A DNA stretch of 64,000 bases from Scytonema sp. UIC 10036 (GTDB taxonomy: Bacteria > Cyanobacteriota > Cyanobacteriia > Cyanobacteriales > Nostocaceae), in the NCBI RefSeq assembly GCF_009725235.1, contig NZ_WJFC01000032.1, positions 23,993-87,992 on the forward strand, read 5' to 3'. This document shows positions 62,501-64,000 of the stretch, piece by piece (within the stretch, counting starts at the first letter, position 1; each line of letters begins with the position of its first letter). The translations under genes were made by a program, and so were the position numbers. The notes beneath the pieces are model-generated. The model saw nothing but the letters and a program-made list of their open reading frames with translations, made no database searches and was not told where the DNA came from.

Positions 62501-62731
62501 AGGTCCGCCAGCAAAAATTTGCTGGAGTCGGCTGGCATACTCCACCTGGCTGAGGTGTGGGAAATAGTCACAGAGATGAGTGCCTACAATCTCGCTACTG
62601 GGGAGGTGCGTCCAATCTTCCATACAACGATTCCAAAACAGCACGACAAAATCTTCGCGCAGCACACAAATGCCGATCGGCACCCGCTCGAGAACGCTAA
62701 ATTTTTCTGCTGCTATTTCTAGGTTTTGCAT
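59504..62731 (-). CDS. Multi-PAS/GAF sensor histidine kinase, HisKA_2 type
   Basis: A 1075-residue sensor. In order: PAS (about 10-140), coiled coil, PAS-PAC (about 185-310; LYVNEAFTHQTGYTPEEVLG is typical), PAS (about 315-435), GAF (about 440-590), coiled coil, PAS (about 620-735), PAS-PAC (about 740-860). The kinase part begins LREIHHRVKNNLQVISSLLQ (His878/879), the HisKA_2 form, with the N-box ELVSNALKHAF and NDNGIGLP. No membrane helices are seen, so it senses cytoplasmic signals, perhaps redox or light through PAS/GAF ligands; the GAF lacks an evident bilin cysteine context. It is cotranscribed with the response regulator-kinase. Confidence 0.93.
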   Translation of the reverse strand: MQNLEIAAEKFSVLERVPIGICVLREDFVVLFWNRCMEDWTHLPSSEIVGTHLCDYFPHLSQVEYASRLQQIFAGGPPTIFSSQLHKHLIPAPLPNGQLRIQHTTVTAIPASDEPAGFYAILSIQDVTELTQRVQDYRTMRDQALAEVKERLRVEEELAQYRNHLEELVEERTAALFKANEQLRLLESVVVNANDTIVVTEAELISSPSPRILYVNEAFTHQTGYTPEEVLGKSPRILQGPKTDRAQLDKIRAALLNWEPIRTELINYRKDGSEFWVELNIVPIANECGWYTHWVSLQRDITERKAAEQALRESERRFHAVFNNTFQLSGLLRPDGTFVVANRAALDFFGLTQEEIVGLPFWEVPCWAFFQEIQETVKAAIAEAALGKFIRHEFTLPNAWGNLTTFDFSLKPIFDETGAVILLIPEARDISKRKQEEQALQSLVSGTASVTGEDFFPVLVQHLVLALGVRHAVVAQKRGSQLQTLAFWSNDQLLPNTTFEIIGNPCQRTLEQGIYCCAAGIQQLFPENHLLKTFNIESYLGVSLIDSSGQVIGSLFILDHIKLTNEPQSEAILRIFAARAAAELERQQAIKALQQFAAELEMRVEERTAELKQLNQQLRKQLAAIEAAGDGIAIVNPNGEFSYLNNAHVTMFGYESAIELVGRHWKVLYELEEMSRLEQVIFPILLQTGQWHGEAIAKKRDGTTFFEELSLTSIEGGGLICVCRDITKRKQDLEALRDSEERFRQFADNIIQVFWMTDSGKSQNLYLSLAYERIWGRSRESIYAQPLSYLDAVHPEDRDRIMTNLKTAPLGEFDHEYRIVRPDGEERWIRDRAFPIRNEHGEVYRIAGIAEDITQRRQADERLKASLEEKEVLLREIHHRVKNNLQVISSLLQLQSRYTKDPQTLSILKESQNRVKSMALIHEKLYQSEDLSRIDFNDYIHNLAKNLLYSYSIDFNTVKLNIDVEQVTLNLETAIPCGLFINELVSNALKHAFPQGRQGQICIKFHQTDDDQFLLVVNDNGIGLPEHINLTNNQTLGLRLVNTWANQLQGSLELDRSHGTTFKLKFLELHYTPRI

Positions 62732-62746
62732 AGTTTACCGCACAAC

Positions 62747-62905
62747 TTAATACTTAAACTGGGTGACCAGTGCTTGTAACTTTAACGCTAACGCTGCCAG
62801 TTCGCTCGCAGACTTGAGGTATTGCTCCAACGCAACGAGGTCGCGCTCAATCTGGTCAAGATTTTCGTAATTATCTATTAAAAATGCTTTAATATCTTCA
62901 TCCAT
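62747..62905 (-). CDS. Short CheA-like N-terminal stub protein
   Basis: A 52-residue frame 15 bases upstream of the multi-PAS kinase on the same strand. MDEDIKAFLIDNYENLDQIE and RDLVALEQYL resemble the N-terminus of CheA-type HPt domains (usually ...FLEESYENLDQLDRDLVALE). The His-bearing helix that should follow is absent; instead LAALALKLQALVTQFKY ends the protein. It may be the stub of a deleted chemotaxis-type kinase, or a small protein that retains only the docking helix. Similarity is from memory of the family and is moderate. Confidence 0.55.
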   Translation of the reverse strand: MDEDIKAFLIDNYENLDQIERDLVALEQYLKSASELAALALKLQALVTQFKY

Positions 62906-63051
62906 ATCAATTGACGGTTACCCTCAAAAAAAATATCATTGAAAATAAATTATGTTTGATTTTTAATCTCTTTAATAATAGAATTTACGAGTACTTTATA
63001 AGTATTCTTATCATAATTTAGTCTTCATTTTGCTTGTTTACAAAGAGTAAT

Positions 63052-63086
63052 AATACTGAATTGGATTTTCAATCCAATTCAGTATT
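63052..63086. repeat. Perfect 16-bp palindrome
   Basis: AATACTGAATTGGATT, loop TTC, AATCCAATTCAGTATT. The A/T-rich stem is unlike the GC-rich repeats elsewhere in the window. It lies about 150 bases upstream of the signalling operon and could be a terminator of something to the right or a regulator site. Confidence 0.75.
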
Positions 63087-63194
63087 TATGCGGGTAACAT
63101 ATAGACTGAAAATTAGTTAGTTTGGACTAAGTAGCTAGGTACAAATAAACCGAACTACATTACAAAATGTAAACAGACCTAAAATCCTTACCAA

Positions 63195-63220
63195 TGACGA
63201 ATGACTAATGACTAATGACG
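63195..63220. repeat. Heptamer array TGACTAA/TGACGAA
   Basis: Consecutive units AATGACG, AATGACT, AATGACT, AATGACG. A third heptamer family in this window, besides ATTTTGG and CCAGTGA. Confidence 0.75.
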
Positions 63221-63245
63221 ATCCTCACTAGTTAACTTTAATTAT

Positions 63246-63365
63246 GCTGATACCAATTTAATATGAAGCTGCACATTATTTTTACCCCTCCTAACCTCCC
63301 CTTATAAAGGGGAGGAAAATAAATTTCCTGTTTCCCCCCTTTATAAGGGGGGATTAAGGGGGGTA
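63246..63365 (+). repeat. Dispersed repeat R3, second copy, with palindromic tail
   Basis: GCTGATACCAATTTAATATG and the rest to 63301 match 57038-57091 in inverse orientation with few differences. It then continues with CCTCCCCTTATAAAGGGGAG and CCCCCCTTTATAAGGGGGG, palindromes of the same kind as the one inserted in asnB. Confidence 0.8.
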
Positions 63366-64000
63366 AAGAGAGATGTCACAGATGGTGGAGTTTTTTCTAT
63401 GCATCTTCATCTGAAAACGGTATGACTGACTTAACACATTCGTCAAGTTATTCCAAAACATCGCTTTTGTTTGAGAAAAAAGCCAGTTCGCAAAAATTAT
63501 GACTTTGTTGGCGAATTCCTGAAACCCCGATTATATTGTTTAAGCAGATATGCCTAAACTATTCCAATACTTTTAAAAGAACTCAAAGCAACAATCAACA
63601 GATGTTGGGACAAACAAAAGAGTACTGAATGCTAAGTCAATAGGATTTGGTTTCAAATTTGTATTAGCTACAAACATATCACATAGATGGATGTTGTAGA
63701 AAATACTAACCCATTTTTAGTATTTTATATTACTGCGTAACATAGTAAACTCTCGTAAATAGGAGATTGATTTTTATATTCAGTCAACTTATAATATAAT
63801 GTTAGATTAAAAACTTATCATTAAAGCAAACGAGGAACCAGAGACCCCCATTCAGTGGGGGTGAGAGATGATTGGGGGATTTTAAGATGGGGAGTGGGTT
63901 TTCCGGTTTTTGCATTCTTCCTCATCTCTCCGCGTCCCCGCGTCCCCTGGTCTCCGCGTCGCACTTCTTAGTGCCATTCGGGTAGGGGTCTCCTCTGGGG

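Larger units (their letters stand above)
62906..64000. other. 1.1-kb gene-free, repeat-rich end of the window
   Basis: No gene is supported. It holds a perfect 16-bp palindrome (63052-63086), a TGACTAA heptamer array near 63195-63220, the second copy of R3 (63246-63301) leading into a palindrome-rich segment to 63365, and near the end G/C-rich repeats of CCGCGTC type (63931-63960). The promoter of the signalling operon should be close to 62930-63000. Confidence 0.65.

Overview
The window comes from a cyanobacterium, most likely a filamentous, heterocyst-type genome. The evidence is the many GCGATCGC (HIP1) octamers, a psaX gene for a photosystem I subunit, a giant Ser/Thr kinase-histidine kinase fusion, heptamer tandem repeats of the kind known from Nostoc relatives, and two DUF4058 genes. 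No rRNA, intact tRNA or CRISPR array was seen.

Layout. 0-9 kb: the 3' end of a LivH/NatD-type amino acid permease, psaX (48 codons, minus strand), lipA, a stand-alone response regulator and the 1896-residue kinase fusion. 8.4-10.9 kb: a CYP110-like P450 beside a class I terpene synthase, a small sesquiterpenoid locus. 11.2-18.2 kb: accessory DNA with an ABC-2 permease, a TnpB transposase remnant, a ribbon-helix-helix/coiled-coil pair, an HNH nuclease pair, a broken DUF4058 gene, a HigBA-type toxin-antitoxin pair and short mobile repeats. 19.1-52.5 kb: a large exopolysaccharide or surface-glycan island, almost all on the plus strand. It has about 17 glycosyltransferases, a Wzm/Wzt-type ABC exporter, four methyltransferases, an FAD oxidoreductase, an asparagine-synthetase-like amidotransferase, a Wzy-like membrane protein, acetyltransferase modules and a DUF218 protein. 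53.1-55.2 kb: a Wzc-type co-polymerase/tyrosine kinase on the opposite strand. 55.9-58 kb: a second broken DUF4058 gene and small hypothetical genes. 58.4-62.9 kb: a minus-strand signalling operon with a CheA-like N-terminal stub, a multi-PAS HisKA_2 kinase and a response regulator-histidine kinase. The last 1.1 kb is gene-free and rich in repeats.

The glycan island should build a heavily methylated and acetylated polysaccharide. The ABC pair would export it and the Wzc-like protein would control chain length. No Wza-type outer-membrane exporter, initiating phosphoglycosyltransferase or Wzx flippase is visible, so these must lie elsewhere or the pathway differs.

The most unusual theme is repeat invasion of protein-coding DNA. 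One 35-40 bp palindrome-like element (core AGCTGGGTACAGCTTGCGC) lies in frame at two places in the giant kinase, disrupts one DUF4058 gene and sits inside a long intergenic stem-loop. A different 40-bp palindromic repeat breaks the second DUF4058 gene. A third repeat, encoding SPLAPLKKGG plus 30-bp tandem units, is inserted in frame in the asparagine synthetase. The C-terminus of the response regulator-kinase is encoded by a heptamer repeat.
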